Of a stretch of DNA of 64,000 nucleotides, positions 1-8,289 are shown in pieces (positions within the stretch are counted from its first letter, which is position 1; the number at the start of each line of letters is the position of its first letter). Source of the stretch: Caulobacteraceae bacterium (GTDB lineage Bacteria > Pseudomonadota > Alphaproteobacteria > Caulobacterales > Aquidulcibacteraceae); the NCBI GenBank assembly GCA_009773335.1, contig WRPF01000017.1, positions 41,849 to 105,848 of the forward strand. The letters are read 5' to 3'. The translations under genes and the position numbers were made by a program. The notes beneath the pieces were generated by a model. The model made no database searches. It was not told the origin of the DNA and saw nothing but the letters and a program-made list of their open reading frames with translations.

Positions 1-1428
1 CGCGTTGAGCGGCGTGCGCAGTTCGTGACTCATGTTGGCCAGAAACTGGGATTTCGCGAGATTGGCGTCTTCCGCGGCCTGACGCGCGGTCGCTAGCTCA
101 CCGACGAGGCGTGTAATCGCATCGTGACGGGCGTCGCAATCGGCAAGAAGGCTTTCCATCCGCCCGGGCATCGCCTCAGAGCTTTCATCGACGACCTGCA
201 CGGGTCTCGATGCGGCGAGTGTATCGATGTTGAAGCCGAGGCGGTTGAGCAGTTCCTGCTTGGTCGCGACCGCGGCCTCGACGCGCGCCATGGCGCGCAG
301 GAGCTGTTCGTCGGCCCGCTTGCGATCGGTGATATCGACGGTGACCGTGAGCAGCCGTTCAAGCGGACCTGCGGCGGCGCGCTGCGCCAGGGTGATGTTG
401 CGCACCCACCGGATCTCTCCGTCCGGTCGCACGATGCGCAACTCGTAGTCCTGCTGGTCGGCGCCCGGTTGAAGCGAGGCGACCCGCTGGCGGACCATCT
501 CCCGGTCATCGGGATGGATCCACTCAAGGTCGCCCGATTCTGACGGGCGCATCGGCACGTCGATTCCGAGAATCTCCTTCAGGTGCGGCGAGACGGCGAC
601 AGTGTCGCGCCTGAAATCGGCGTCCCAGAATGCGCCCTTCGCCAGCGCCAGCGCCAGATGGGTCCGCCTGGCTTCCCGTTCGGCCGCATGCTGCGCTTCC
701 ACCAGCGCCGTTATTTCTTCGCCGACGATCAGCACGCCGTCGGCGACGCCGTCAGCGTTGCGCCAGGGACTGGCTTCCCACCGCAGCCAACCGCGCCGTC
801 CGTCGCCGGGACGGACAAACTGGTCGCGGTCTCCCGACGAGTTCTGGCCCGCCAGCGCTCGCTCGTAGGCCTCGGCCCAGTGGGGCGGCAGAAATGGAAG
901 CACGTCGAAGATGCTGACGCCGACGACCTCGCGGCCGGTCAGACCGAAGTTCCGGATCCACGTTTCGCTCGCCCAGACGAAGCGGAGGTTCGCGTCGAGG
1001 CGGGCGGCGGACATGCTCGAAAGCTCGAAAGCACGCGCTGCGCCTTCGATACCGAGCGCAACGTCGGCTTCTTCCATGATCGCGCCGCGCACGAGGCCGT
1101 CGCCGCCGGCGCCTTCGCAAAAGACGCGCACCCCCCGCGCACGGCCAGCGATGTCGCCGATCGTCAGGCGGCCCTCCGCGCGCGCGCCATGCGTGATCGC
1201 ACTGATAAGGCGCGCCCAGACTGCGGCGTCGCCGGGCGAGGCTACGGCGGCGAGCGCCGCGAGCCGCAGGACCATGCCGCGCCGGGCGCCGAACAGCGCG
1301 CGCGCGCCCGGGGAGGCCGAAAGCAGGCCGGTGCGCGGATCGTAACGCCAGAACACGGGAACGAGCGACGTCAGCGCACGGCCGGCCATGCGTGCGGACC
1401 GCCGGACGTTCGCCTCCACGGGTTGCAT
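1..1428 (-). CDS. PAS-domain sensor histidine kinase, 3' part outside window
   Basis: The frame is open from ATG at 1428 to the left edge, giving 476 residues without a stop. Two PAS-like segments are visible: about 150-260, and 270-390, the latter with the PAS_3 pattern WIHPDDRE then DGEIRWVRN. A coiled linker (about 390-455) leads to the start of a HisKA domain, FLANMSHELRTPLN, with the phospho-accepting His at about 468. The ATPase domain, and any receiver domain, must lie outside the window. No membrane segment is seen, so it is probably a cytoplasmic sensor. It is divergent from the response regulator starting at 1535, with about 105 bp between them, which suggests a shared control region and perhaps a phosphorelay partnership. 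The signal is unknown. Confidence 0.9.
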   Translation of the reverse strand, partial: MQPVEANVRRSARMAGRALTSLVPVFWRYDPRTGLLSASPGARALFGARRGMVLRLAALAAVASPGDAAVWARLISAITHGARAEGRLTIGDIAGRARGVRVFCEGAGGDGLVRGAIMEEADVALGIEGAARAFELSSMSAARLDANLRFVWASETWIRNFGLTGREVVGVSIFDVLPFLPPHWAEAYERALAGQNSSGDRDQFVRPGDGRRGWLRWEASPWRNADGVADGVLIVGEEITALVEAQHAAEREARRTHLALALAKGAFWDADFRRDTVAVSPHLKEILGIDVPMRPSESGDLEWIHPDDREMVRQRVASLQPGADQQDYELRIVRPDGEIRWVRNITLAQRAAAGPLERLLTVTVDITDRKRADEQLLRAMARVEAAVATKQELLNRLGFNIDTLAASRPVQVVDESSEAMPGRMESLLADCDARHDAITRLVGELATARQAAEDANLAKSQFLANMSHELRTPLNA

Positions 1429-1534
1429 CTGCGCTCCTAGACAACTCAGGTCGGGAGGTTACCGGACACATGTCGCCAAAGAATTGACGCCCGGTCTCAA
1501 CGAAACGGAAACCGGTTCCGGCGTACAAGGGCCC

Positions 1535-1960
1535 ATGAGCGCGCCCCAACCCCTCGCAAACTCCCCCTTCACCGCCGAAGAACGGTGGCCGCGTGTGCTC
1601 GTGGTCGATGACATCGAGGACAACCGCGAGATCCTGCGTCGGCGCCTCATGGCGGCGCGTTTCGAGGTGGTCACCGCCTGCAGCGGCGCGGAGTGCCTTG
1701 AAGTGCTTGGGGAAAGCCCGTTCGACATCGTCCTCCTGGACCACATGATGCCGGGCATGGACGGGATCGAGACGCTGACGGCGATCCGCGAGAAGTGGCC
1801 GAAGACGGTCCTTCCGGTGATCATGGTCACTGCGCGCGATGACGATCCGCTGATCGTCAAGGCTTTCGATATCGGCGCGAACGACTTCGTCGCCAAGCCG
1901 TTCTCGTTCCCGGTGCTGGCCGCGCGCACGCGGGCGCAGCTTGAAGCAGTCAAGAAATAG
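1535..1960 (+). CDS. single-domain response regulator (receiver only)
   Basis: This 141-residue protein is almost entirely one CheY-type receiver domain. Visible are the acidic pair D25/D26 (VLVVDDIEDN), phospho-acceptor D69 (LLDHMMPGMDG), T99 (MVTA) and K121 (AKPF). There is no output domain, so it should act by protein contact or as a phosphorelay shuttle, like DivK-type regulators. ATG at 1535 is preferred over in-frame codons further upstream because it has an AAGG just before it and because the added residues do not resemble a receiver. It is divergent from the histidine kinase at 1-1428, its likely partner. Confidence 0.9.
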   Translation: MSAPQPLANSPFTAEERWPRVLVVDDIEDNREILRRRLMAARFEVVTACSGAECLEVLGESPFDIVLLDHMMPGMDGIETLTAIREKWPKTVLPVIMVTARDDDPLIVKAFDIGANDFVAKPFSFPVLAARTRAQLEAVKK

Positions 1961-1967
1961 CTACGAT

Positions 1968-2486
1968 CTAGCCTTCGCCGAAGGCCGATTTCAGCCGCGC
2001 CAGCTGCGAGGAAACCTCGTTCGCGGCAGGCGTTTCCGCCTCGTACATGTTCTCGTCGAGCCGGCGCACGCGGTCGTAGAGCATCTCGCAGCGCGCCATC
2101 AGGCCCTTGAGCGAATCCGGCAGGCTCGATGCGCCATGGAAGCCCTGCTGATCCAGACGTTCGCGCTGCGCGAAGCGATACTTGTCGCTGCGCGCTTCGT
2201 TCATGGCCATCTCGCCTTCGCGCAGCGCGCGCTGGACGAGGAGCCACGAGGCCACCTGCATCAGACGCGTCGTGAGACGCATGCTTTCCCCGGCATAGGC
2301 CAGTGCGCCTATGCGATCGAGCCGCTTGGAGGCGGCGCGGCCGGGGCCGTCGAGATAGGCGGCCGTCTCCTCGACGAGCACCATGCCCTCCTTGAAGGTG
2401 CGTTCGAACACCTCGGAGCGCGCAAAATCGAGAATCCGCCGGTTCGAGGCGTCCACGGGAAGGGTCTGTGCGGTCATGTCGGTCAT
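1968..2486 (-). CDS. rcdA: RcdA-like protein, DUF1465 family
   Basis: The 172-residue product matches the DUF1465 family, whose Caulobacter member RcdA is an adaptor that helps deliver CtrA and other substrates to ClpXP. Family-typical stretches are FKEGMVLVEETAAYLDG (about 31-47) and ESMRLTTRLMQVASWLL (about 67-83), in an all-helical protein. The name rests on recalled family patterns rather than a search. It is followed on the opposite strand, after 7 bp, by the end of the response regulator, and the DUF1192 gene lies just upstream on the same strand. This pairing is common in alphaproteobacteria and supports the assignment. Confidence 0.8.
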   Translation of the reverse strand: MTDMTAQTLPVDASNRRILDFARSEVFERTFKEGMVLVEETAAYLDGPGRAASKRLDRIGALAYAGESMRLTTRLMQVASWLLVQRALREGEMAMNEARSDKYRFAQRERLDQQGFHGASSLPDSLKGLMARCEMLYDRVRRLDENMYEAETPAANEVSSQLARLKSAFGEG

Positions 2487-2519
2487 TGTGCGGACGAATG
2501 TGCAAGGCGCGGGCCGCGC

Positions 2520-2702
2520 CTACTCGCCCTTCCTCCCGAATATGGCGTCCGCGGCGGCGCGCTGGTTCTTTTTCGATGCAATCATCGCTTCGCAGGCGGC
2601 GATATCGGCCTTCAGGGCCTCGATTCGCTCCTCCAGCTCCTCGATCGACATGAGGTCGAGCGAGCGGGTTGGGGGTTTCAGGGGGCTGACATCCTCGAAC
2701 AT
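2520..2702 (-). CDS. DUF1192 family small protein
   Basis: A 60-residue protein with the DUF1192 pattern: an N-terminal LDLMSIEELEERI segment, a short coiled coil, and a C-terminal AADAIFGRK. The function of the family is unknown. It lies 33 bp upstream of the rcdA-like gene on the same strand, so the two are probably co-transcribed. Small size and high charge suggest a soluble protein. The start codon has GGAGGTC a few bases upstream (reading the minus strand), a strong ribosome-binding site. Confidence 0.75.
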   Translation of the reverse strand: MFEDVSPLKPPTRSLDLMSIEELEERIEALKADIAACEAMIASKKNQRAAADAIFGRKGE

Positions 2703-2763
2703 GGCGTGACCTCCTGACCCACTCTAGCCTAAGGGGTGGTGAACGATGAAGCGGGAGATAGTC

Positions 2764-3744
2764 ATGAATGCGCCAAAAACCATGCGCGCCGTGATCCACG
2801 CGCTTGGAGAGCCCCTCCGGGTCGGCGAACTGGCGACCCCTGTCCCCGGCCAGCACGAAATCCTGATCAAGGTGGCCGCCGCCGGGGTGAACCGTCCCGA
2901 CCTGATGCAGCGCGCCGGCCTCTACCCGCCCCCGCCCGGTGCGCCAGCGACCATGGGCCTCGAAGCAGCGGGAACCGTCGCCGCGGCCGGATCGGCGGTG
3001 ACCCGCTGGCGCGAGGGCGATGAGGTGACCGCGCTGCTCGGCGGCGGCGGCTACGCCGAATATGCGCTGGTCGACGAGGGGTCTGCCCTGCGCATTCCGA
3101 AGGGTCTCTCGATGGAGGAGGCCGCAGGCCTTCCCGAGACGGTGTTCACCGTCTGGGCGAACGTGTTCGAGAGCGGCGCGCTGAAACCGGGCGAAACCTT
3201 CCTCGTCCACGGCGGCGCCTCGGGCATCGGCACGACGGCGATCCAGATGGCCAAGGCCCACGGCGCGCGCGTGTTCGCCACGGCGGGCGATGGCGAGAAG
3301 GTCGCGCTCTGCGAACGGCTCGGGGCGGAGCGCGGGATCAACTACAAGACCGAGGATTTCGAATCCGTGCTGCGCGGCGCGGGCGGCGTGGACGTGATCC
3401 TCGATATGGTCGCCGGGCCCTACACGCAGAAGAATCTCGACATCCTCAACGACGGCGGGCGCTGCGTGCTGATCGCCTTCCTGCAGGGCCCGACCGTGCC
3501 GCAGCTGAACCTCATGCGCATCCTGCTGAAGCGTCTGACGCTCACCGGCTCCACGCTGCGCTCGCGGCCGCTCGACGAAAAGGCGCGCCTTGCGGCGGCG
3601 GTGGAGAAGACCGTCTGGCCGTGGATCGAGGCGGGCAAGGTGAAGCCGGTGATCGACAAGGTGTTCGCGCTCGACGACGCCGAAGCCGCGCACGCACGCA
3701 TGACGGCGGGCGTGAACGCCGGGAAGATCATTTTGAAGCCTTAG
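2764..3744 (+). CDS. NAD(P)H quinone oxidoreductase, zinc-free MDR family
   Basis: This 326-residue medium-chain reductase resembles the PIG3/quinone oxidoreductase branch: a GroES-like N-terminal domain with GVNRPDLMQRAG and PPPPGAP, followed by a Rossmann domain with GGASGIGTTAIQMAK for NADPH binding. The cysteines and histidine that bind catalytic zinc in alcohol dehydrogenases are absent. It should reduce quinones or enones in the cytosol. The start at 2764 is chosen for GGAG about six bases upstream; an ATG at 2746 in the same frame is also possible. It is divergent from DUF1192/rcdA. Confidence 0.88.
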   Translation: MNAPKTMRAVIHALGEPLRVGELATPVPGQHEILIKVAAAGVNRPDLMQRAGLYPPPPGAPATMGLEAAGTVAAAGSAVTRWREGDEVTALLGGGGYAEYALVDEGSALRIPKGLSMEEAAGLPETVFTVWANVFESGALKPGETFLVHGGASGIGTTAIQMAKAHGARVFATAGDGEKVALCERLGAERGINYKTEDFESVLRGAGGVDVILDMVAGPYTQKNLDILNDGGRCVLIAFLQGPTVPQLNLMRILLKRLTLTGSTLRSRPLDEKARLAAAVEKTVWPWIEAGKVKPVIDKVFALDDAEAAHARMTAGVNAGKIILKP

Positions 3745-3774
3745 AGGCACTGAGAAAAAAGCCTGAGAGTGACA

Positions 3775-4149
3775 ATGCCGGCAATCCGCCTCTTCCTCGA
3801 CCATCCCGGTTTCTTCTTGCACGATCCGGACATCGACCTGTTTCCTGATGATATCCCCATCTTCACCGAACGTGAGTTGCCGCTCGTCGTAAGAACAGAC
3901 CGCGTCATTTCGGTCGGCACGATTGCTGACGTCGATGGAGATGTGGAGCTCATTCTGGACTGCGGGCCAGACCTTCAGGGCGTCTTGGTATTCGGTGGCG
4001 GTTTGCCAACTCCCAGTGGCGCTCTCGTGATCACACAAAGCTCCGGGGCTGAAGTGCTCCGACTTTCGTCGCTTGGGCCCCAAACCGACATTCTGGTTGG
4101 CGTAGACGATGTTCGGTTTCCAAGTCGCGTCCACATTTTGGCGCGCTAG
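3775..4149 (+). CDS. hypothetical protein
   Basis: I do not recognise this 124-residue protein. It is rich in beta-prone and acidic stretches (DGDVELILDCGPDLQGVLVFGGG) and has no signal peptide or membrane segment. It starts 30 bp after the quinone oxidoreductase and could share its transcript. The start is ATG 3775; GTG 3769 in the same frame is an alternative. Codon use looks less GC3-biased than its neighbours, so recent acquisition or weak constraint is possible. It ends about 45 bp before a REP-like element. Confidence 0.5.
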   Translation: MPAIRLFLDHPGFFLHDPDIDLFPDDIPIFTERELPLVVRTDRVISVGTIADVDGDVELILDCGPDLQGVLVFGGGLPTPSGALVITQSSGAEVLRLSSLGPQTDILVGVDDVRFPSRVHILAR

Positions 4150-4193
4150 CATGCAGTTCATTTTGAAGCCGGAGACGCCGTCGTTCGCGAGTT

Positions 4194-4293
4194 GGACCGC
4201 GCGCCTCCCGGCGCGCATGGGCGGACGACGCCGGACTCCGTGGAATCTTGCGTTGCTCGAATACTGAAATGCGCGCCGGGAGGCGCGCGGTCC
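4194..4293. repeat. REP-like paired palindrome, copy A
   Basis: The ends are inverted: GGACCGC at 4194 and GCGGTCC ending at 4293. Just inside each end is a hairpin built from GCGCGCC and GGCGCGC around a short CTCCC or GGGAG. The two hairpins are inverted copies of each other, separated by about 50 bp of unrelated sequence. The outer ends match copies B-E in this window while the hairpin core differs, which marks one dispersed family. Confidence 0.75.
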
Positions 4294-4304
4294 TGTTTCG
4301 CTGC

Positions 4305-4799
4305 TCATGATGTATCCGCCCCTTCCGTGGCAGGTGCGGGGCTGATGAAACCGAACACGGGCGTCGGCGCCGCGCAGATCGCGAGCCTTCCAGTCGAGAT
4401 ACTTTTCGGCACGCGGGAGATGGCGCGCGTGACGACCGCATCGAGATCATCCAGCGCCCTTCGCATCTGGGTGAACGTCTTCAGCGCAATCCCGCGCGTG
4501 TAGAGGCGCACCATGTCGAAGCGTCGCTGCACGTAGCGGAACCCGCGCGGCGTCGACGGCGGACCCAGCCGGCGGCGGCGTCTGTCCGTTCTGCGGAAGC
4601 GCATGCGTGCGCACATCATCAGGAAGATGAGTTCCCGCAGCTCCCGACGCGCTTCGATGCGCATTCCGTTCAGTGCAATGCGCCCTTCCCGGAACCCGAT
4701 CGCCTCCGCCAGCCACGCAACAACCTCCATGAGCCAGAGCCGGAGGCTCTGGGCGCATGCGTCGAGATCGGTGCGGGTGACGGGGGTGAATATCTGCAT
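4305..4799 (-). CDS. hypothetical protein, helical and arginine-rich
   Basis: A 164-residue protein of unrecognised family. It begins MQIFTPVTRTDLDACAQSL, has a helical hydrophobic stretch (about 20-60), a very basic patch RRTDRRRRR near 75-83, and a C-terminal tail with APTPVFGF. The frame stays open upstream to 5282, but that part crosses an obvious inverted repeat and reads as non-coding, so ATG 4799 is preferred. No ribosome-binding site is obvious. The composition looks protein-like, but this could be a decayed or lineage-specific gene. Confidence 0.45.
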   Translation of the reverse strand: MQIFTPVTRTDLDACAQSLRLWLMEVVAWLAEAIGFREGRIALNGMRIEARRELRELIFLMMCARMRFRRTDRRRRRLGPPSTPRGFRYVQRRFDMVRLYTRGIALKTFTQMRRALDDLDAVVTRAISRVPKSISTGRLAICAAPTPVFGFISPAPATEGADTS

Positions 4800-4966
4800 G
4801 TTTCGTATCGGGACTCCGTTCCTGGCCCCATTGGAATTCCAGGGGCCGGTTGAAAACGGAGCGATGATCCCACGGGCGGGAATCCGGTCGAATAGATTTT
4901 CTTCGTTCCCACACTTCGCGTGCGCGCGGGCCATGGCGGGCAACAAACGGGCTGGAATCCATCCCC

Positions 4967-5008
4967 GCAATTTCGGGGGAACGGGCGCGCGCGTTCCCCC
5001 GAAATTGC
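4967..5008. repeat. perfect 17-bp inverted repeat
   Basis: GCAATTTCGGGGGAACG at 4967-4983 is matched exactly by its reverse complement at 4992-5008, across an 8-base GC loop. Each arm also contains a smaller hairpin (CCCCG with CGGGG). This nested design resembles the other paired palindromes in the window. It has no T-run, so it is not an obvious intrinsic terminator. Confidence 0.8.
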
Positions 5009-5246
5009 TGGCTCGATCTCTCTCCCTCCCCTCAAGCAGAACTCGGCGAAACCTTGTCGCCAGAGCGCGCGAATGTCTGATCACAGCGCCGCTGCCCGGT
5101 CCCGGCGTTCGCCGGGGCCGAGCGACGCCGGCGTTTCGCAGATATTTCCTCGCGGGAGAGGGAAAAGGCGCCTCGTGCATCATCTTGTGCGTTCGCCGGT
5201 CGCAGCAGGCGTGAGTGGCGGATTGCTCTGCGACGAAACCCCGCTT

Positions 5247-5260
5247 TTGATCTTGATCAA
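5247..5260. promoter_or_regulatory. FNR/FixK-type operator
   Basis: TTGATCTTGATCAA is a perfect match to the FNR/FixK consensus (TTGAT-N4-ATCAA). Its centre lies about 41-45 bp before the start point predicted from TATGAT at 5286-5291, the class II activator position. This implies oxygen- or redox-linked control of the monooxygenase gene. The 18170-18850 regulator lacks the FNR cysteine cluster, so the cognate protein is probably encoded elsewhere. Confidence 0.65.
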
Positions 5261-5355
5261 GGGCGCCCGTTGCGGCGCCCATGTGTATGATGTGAACAAC
5301 TGAAATTTGGTCGCGCCCTTCCGGAGCGCGAACCGGATCGGGAGGATGACATCAC

Positions 5356-6858
5356 ATGACCGAGGTAGCCGTCCGTACCGCACCTGCGAAGTCCGCCAAG
5401 ACCGAACATTTCGACGTGCTCATCGTCGGCGCCGGCATTTCAGGCGTCGGCGGCGCGTATCACCTGAAGCAGCAATGCCCCGGCAAGAGCTTCGTGGTGC
5501 TGGAGGGTCTTGAGAGCTACGGCGGCACGTGGCTGATGCACAAATATCCCGGCATCCGCTCGGACAGCGATCTCTACACCTTCGGCTACCGCTTCAAGCC
5601 ATGGGTCGGCCCGCCGATCGCCACGGCGGAGGAAATCCTCACCTACATGGGCGAGGTGATCGACGAGAACGATCTCGCGCCGCACATCCGCTACAACCAC
5701 AAGATCACGACGGCCTCCTGGTCGGGCAAGGACAATCTGTGGACCATCGAGGCGACGGACGGCGACGGCGTGAAGCGCACGTTCACCGCCAACTTCCTCT
5801 GGATGTGCCAGGGCTACTATCGCCACAGCGAGGGCTACACGCCGCAATGGCCCGGGATGGAAAAGTACAAGGGCAAGCTGATCCACCCGCAGACGTGGCC
5901 GGAAGACCTCGACTACAAGAACAAGAACGTCATCGTCATCGGCTCGGGCGCGACGGCCGCAACGCTGGTGCCGGCGATCGCCAACGACTGCGCGCACGTC
6001 ACGCTGGTGCAGCGCTCGCCGACGTATTTCATCCCCGGCCGCAACGAGAACGAGATCGCCAACATGTTGCGCGAACTTGAGATCGACGAGACGTGGATCC
6101 ACGAGATCGTGCGCCGCAAGGTGCTGTTCGACCAAGAGGCGTTCACGCACCGCGCGGTCGCCGAGCCTGAGGTGGTGAAGGAAGAACTGCTCGCCGGCGT
6201 GCGCGCCATCGTCGGGCCCGACTACGACATGGCCACGCACCTCACGCCGAAATACCGCCCGTGGCGCCAGCGCATCGCGTTCGTGCCGGACGGCGATCTC
6301 TTCCAGACCGTGCTCTCCGGCAAGACCTCCATCGAGACCGACGAGATCGAGAGCTTCACCGAAACGGGCCTGCAGCTGAAGTCCGGCAAGAAGGTCGACG
6401 GCGACATCATCATCTCGGCGACGGGCTTCAACCTGAACGTGCTCGGCGACATCGCCTTCACCATCGACGGCAAGCCGCTCGATTTCGCCAGCACGGTCAC
6501 CTATCGCGGCATGATGTTCACCGGCATCCCGAACATGGTGTGGGTGTTCGGCTATTTCCGCGCGAGCTGGACGCTGCGCGCCGACCTCATCGGCGATTTC
6601 GTCTGCCGCCTGCTGAACCAGATGGACAAGAAGGGCGTAAAGAAGGTCGAGGTCGCGCTGCGGCCGGAAGACAAGAACATGCCGCTTCTCTCGTGGATCG
6701 ACCCGGAGAACTTCAATCCGGGCTACCTGATGCGCGGGATGCACCTTCTGCCGAAGCGCGGCGACAAGCCGGAATGGCAGCACACGCAGGACTACTGGGT
6801 GGAGAAGGACGCGCTGCCGGCGATCGATCTCGACGACAAGGCGTTCGTCTACAAATAG
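5356..6858 (+). CDS. EthA-like Baeyer-Villiger flavin monooxygenase
   Basis: A 500-residue class B flavoprotein monooxygenase that inserts oxygen next to a carbonyl, or oxidises S or N centres, using FAD and NADPH. Visible are the FAD site GAGISG (25-30), GGTW and YPGIRSDSD (about 56-72), the BVMO fingerprint variant YKGKLIHPQTWP (171-182), and the NADPH site GSGATAA (196-202). The sequence runs closely parallel to mycobacterial EthA, including DLYTFGYRF, WPEDLDY and LQRSPTYF. Start ATG 5356 follows GGGAGG. An FNR-type box lies upstream. Natural substrate unknown; ketone degradation fits the acyl-CoA genes elsewhere in the window. Confidence 0.92.
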   Translation: MTEVAVRTAPAKSAKTEHFDVLIVGAGISGVGGAYHLKQQCPGKSFVVLEGLESYGGTWLMHKYPGIRSDSDLYTFGYRFKPWVGPPIATAEEILTYMGEVIDENDLAPHIRYNHKITTASWSGKDNLWTIEATDGDGVKRTFTANFLWMCQGYYRHSEGYTPQWPGMEKYKGKLIHPQTWPEDLDYKNKNVIVIGSGATAATLVPAIANDCAHVTLVQRSPTYFIPGRNENEIANMLRELEIDETWIHEIVRRKVLFDQEAFTHRAVAEPEVVKEELLAGVRAIVGPDYDMATHLTPKYRPWRQRIAFVPDGDLFQTVLSGKTSIETDEIESFTETGLQLKSGKKVDGDIIISATGFNLNVLGDIAFTIDGKPLDFASTVTYRGMMFTGIPNMVWVFGYFRASWTLRADLIGDFVCRLLNQMDKKGVKKVEVALRPEDKNMPLLSWIDPENFNPGYLMRGMHLLPKRGDKPEWQHTQDYWVEKDALPAIDLDDKAFVYK

Positions 6859-6861
6859 GCG

Positions 6862-7365
6862 TCAGCGCAGTTCGGCGCACACCTTCTCCAGCAGCGCGTA
6901 GCTGGCCTCCATGCCGTCTGTCATGCCCGTGGCGACGGCCGCGTCGCGGGCGTCCTTCGTGAAGAAATCCATCAGCGAGACAAGCGTGGTCGCGCCGCCC
7001 CGCTCCTGAAACTCCAGCGTCTGAAGCGAACCCTCGCCTTTGTCAGCGCCATCACCCGCGTCGAAAAATTCGGTGTGCACCAGCCGAATCGGCGCGGATA
7101 TTTCCCTGTAGTCGCCGAAGACACCGAACTCTTTGCCGTCTTCGTCGCTGCGCCAGAGACAGCGGAATGCGCCGCCCACGCGCACATCCATCTCGCACAC
7201 CGGCATCGTCCAGCCCGGCGGCCCCAGCAGCCAGCGCTGGAACAATTTCGGTTCGGTATGCGCGCGCCATACGAGGTCGCGCGGCGCCTTGAACGAGCGG
7301 CGCACCAGCACGGTGGTCTCGCCCGGCAGGCTGACATCGGCATGTTCAAAAAACATCGCCATCAC
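6862..7365 (-). CDS. SRPBCC/AHSA1 family protein
   Basis: A 167-residue START-like (SRPBCC) protein of the AHSA1 type, a hydrophobic-pocket fold. The N-terminal pattern [34 protein letters not shown] is diagnostic, with [12 protein letters not shown] after it and a C-terminal helix ([12 protein letters not shown]). It overlaps the VOC gene by 4 bp (start inside the upstream stop) and is last in an ArsR-VOC-SRPBCC operon, a widespread arrangement whose substrates are usually unknown. The ligand cannot be told from sequence. Confidence 0.85.
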   Translation of the reverse strand: MMAMFFEHADVSLPGETTVLVRRSFKAPRDLVWRAHTEPKLFQRWLLGPPGWTMPVCEMDVRVGGAFRCLWRSDEDGKEFGVFGDYREISAPIRLVHTEFFDAGDGADKGEGSLQTLEFQERGGATTLVSLMDFFTKDARDAAVATGMTDGMEASYALLEKVCAELR

Positions 7366-7805
7366 GCTGCTCCGTTGAACGCCGCCTCAAGGTCGGCGAC
7401 GATGATCTTCTTCATTTTCAGCATCGCCTGCACGGCGCGGTCGGCCTTCGTGCGATCGGGGTCGCCGATGAAGCGCATCAGCGCCTGCGGCACGACCTGC
7501 CACGACACGCCGTACTTGTCCTTGCACCACGCGCACATGCTCTCGGCGCCGCCGTTCGCGGTGAGCTTGTCCCAGTAATGGTCGACCTCCGCCTGATCCT
7601 TGCAGTCGATGACGAAAGAAACGGCGTCGTTGAACGCATGACCCGGATTGCCCGCGAGGATCATGAAGGGCTGGCCCTCGAGGACGAGCTGCGCGGTCAT
7701 CGGATTCACGTCGGAGACTTCGACGTTCGGGAAGATCGATTTGTAGTAGTCGGCGACCTCGGCTGGCGTCGTCCTCACCCAGAGGCAGGTCTTGATTCCG
7801 GACAT
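7362..7805 (-). CDS. VOC family protein, PhnB/glyoxalase-like
   Basis: A 147-residue vicinal-oxygen-chelate protein of the PhnB-like group: [25 protein letters not shown] at the N terminus, [22 protein letters not shown] in the middle and [11 protein letters not shown] near 100. The start at 7805 is set by the clear ribosome-binding site GGGAGAAAG; the longer open frame upstream overlaps the ArsR gene. The C-terminal segment from about 115 ([26 protein letters not shown]) is typical of this group. It is the middle gene of the ArsR-led operon. Confidence 0.88.
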   Translation of the reverse strand: MSGIKTCLWVRTTPAEVADYYKSIFPNVEVSDVNPMTAQLVLEGQPFMILAGNPGHAFNDAVSFVIDCKDQAEVDHYWDKLTANGGAESMCAWCKDKYGVSWQVVPQALMRFIGDPDRTKADRAVQAMLKMKKIIVADLEAAFNGAA

Positions 7806-7818
7806 TGGCTTTCTCCCT

Positions 7819-8166
7819 TCAGTTCTTTGCTTTTGGCGGTTTGCCCTGCAGTTCGTCGAGCAGCGCATCGAGGCGCGCGAAGTTGGTTTCCCAGAGTGCG
7901 CGATAGCGTTCGAGAAAGGCGTTGGCCTCCGCCAGCGGCGCAGCTTCGATGCGGCGCGGACGCCGCTGCGCATCCTGGCCGATGGTGATGAGCCCAGCGC
8001 GCTCAAGCACCTTCAGATGCTTCGACACCGCCGGCTGCGAGATCGAGAACGGCGCGGCGAGTTCGGCGACCGACGCCTCCCCCTCCGCCAGCCGCGCGAG
8101 GATCGCCCGCCGCGTGGGATCGGCGAGGGCGGCGAAGGTGGCGTCGAGGCGGTCAGCGTCCGTCAT
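7819..8166 (-). CDS. ArsR family transcriptional repressor
   Basis: A 115-residue winged-helix regulator: [13 protein letters not shown] (about 15-27) and recognition helix [19 protein letters not shown] (42-60). It lacks the CxC metal site of true ArsR/SmtB sensors, so it belongs to the non-metal group usually linked to SRPBCC genes. It leads the operon with the VOC and SRPBCC genes (13 bp to the next start). A near-perfect palindrome abuts its start codon at 8167-8182, consistent with autorepression. Confidence 0.9.
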   Translation of the reverse strand: MTDADRLDATFAALADPTRRAILARLAEGEASVAELAAPFSISQPAVSKHLKVLERAGLITIGQDAQRRPRRIEAAPLAEANAFLERYRALWETNFARLDALLDELQGKPPKAKN

Positions 8167-8182
8167 ATATCCATATGGTTAT
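8167..8182. promoter_or_regulatory. candidate ArsR operator
   Basis: ATATCCATATGGTTAT is an inverted repeat with one mismatched pair, centred on CCATATGG. It touches the ArsR start codon, so the mRNA leader must be very short or the protein blocks early elongation. Palindromes of this kind are common before ArsR genes of SRPBCC operons; actual binding is inferred. Confidence 0.5.
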
Positions 8183-8218
8183 ATTCGTGTTTGGTTATAG
8201 TCAAGGGTCAAGGTTGAT

Positions 8219-8249
8219 TTCGATATATCGATACAATAGATATATCGAA
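8219..8249. promoter_or_regulatory. candidate PadR operator
   Basis: TTCGATATATC (8219-8229) and GATATATCGAA (8239-8249) form a perfect 11-bp inverted repeat around a 9-bp centre. It lies about 40 bp before the PadR start, in otherwise GC-rich DNA. The placement and TATATCGA-type core suggest the site for the regulator downstream. Confidence 0.6.
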
Positions 8250-8289
8250 GTCGAGGGCCGATTGGCGGACCTCGCACGCAGGAAAACAC

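Larger units (their letters stand above)
4800..5355. other. intergenic region with hairpin and monooxygenase promoter
   Basis: No convincing gene was found here. It contains the 17-bp-armed hairpin at 4967-5008, a second GC palindrome near 5097-5120 (CCCGGCGTTCGCCGGGG), the FNR-type box at 5247-5260, and a candidate -10 TATGAT at 5286-5291 serving the downstream monooxygenase. Confidence 0.6.

Noticed and set aside
1459..4308. 949-residue open frame on the minus strand
   Set aside because: It runs antisense through the response regulator, and through rcdA-like, DUF1192 and oxidoreductase genes in another frame. Its product is Arg/His/Gly-rich with no domain; it is a GC-rich shadow.
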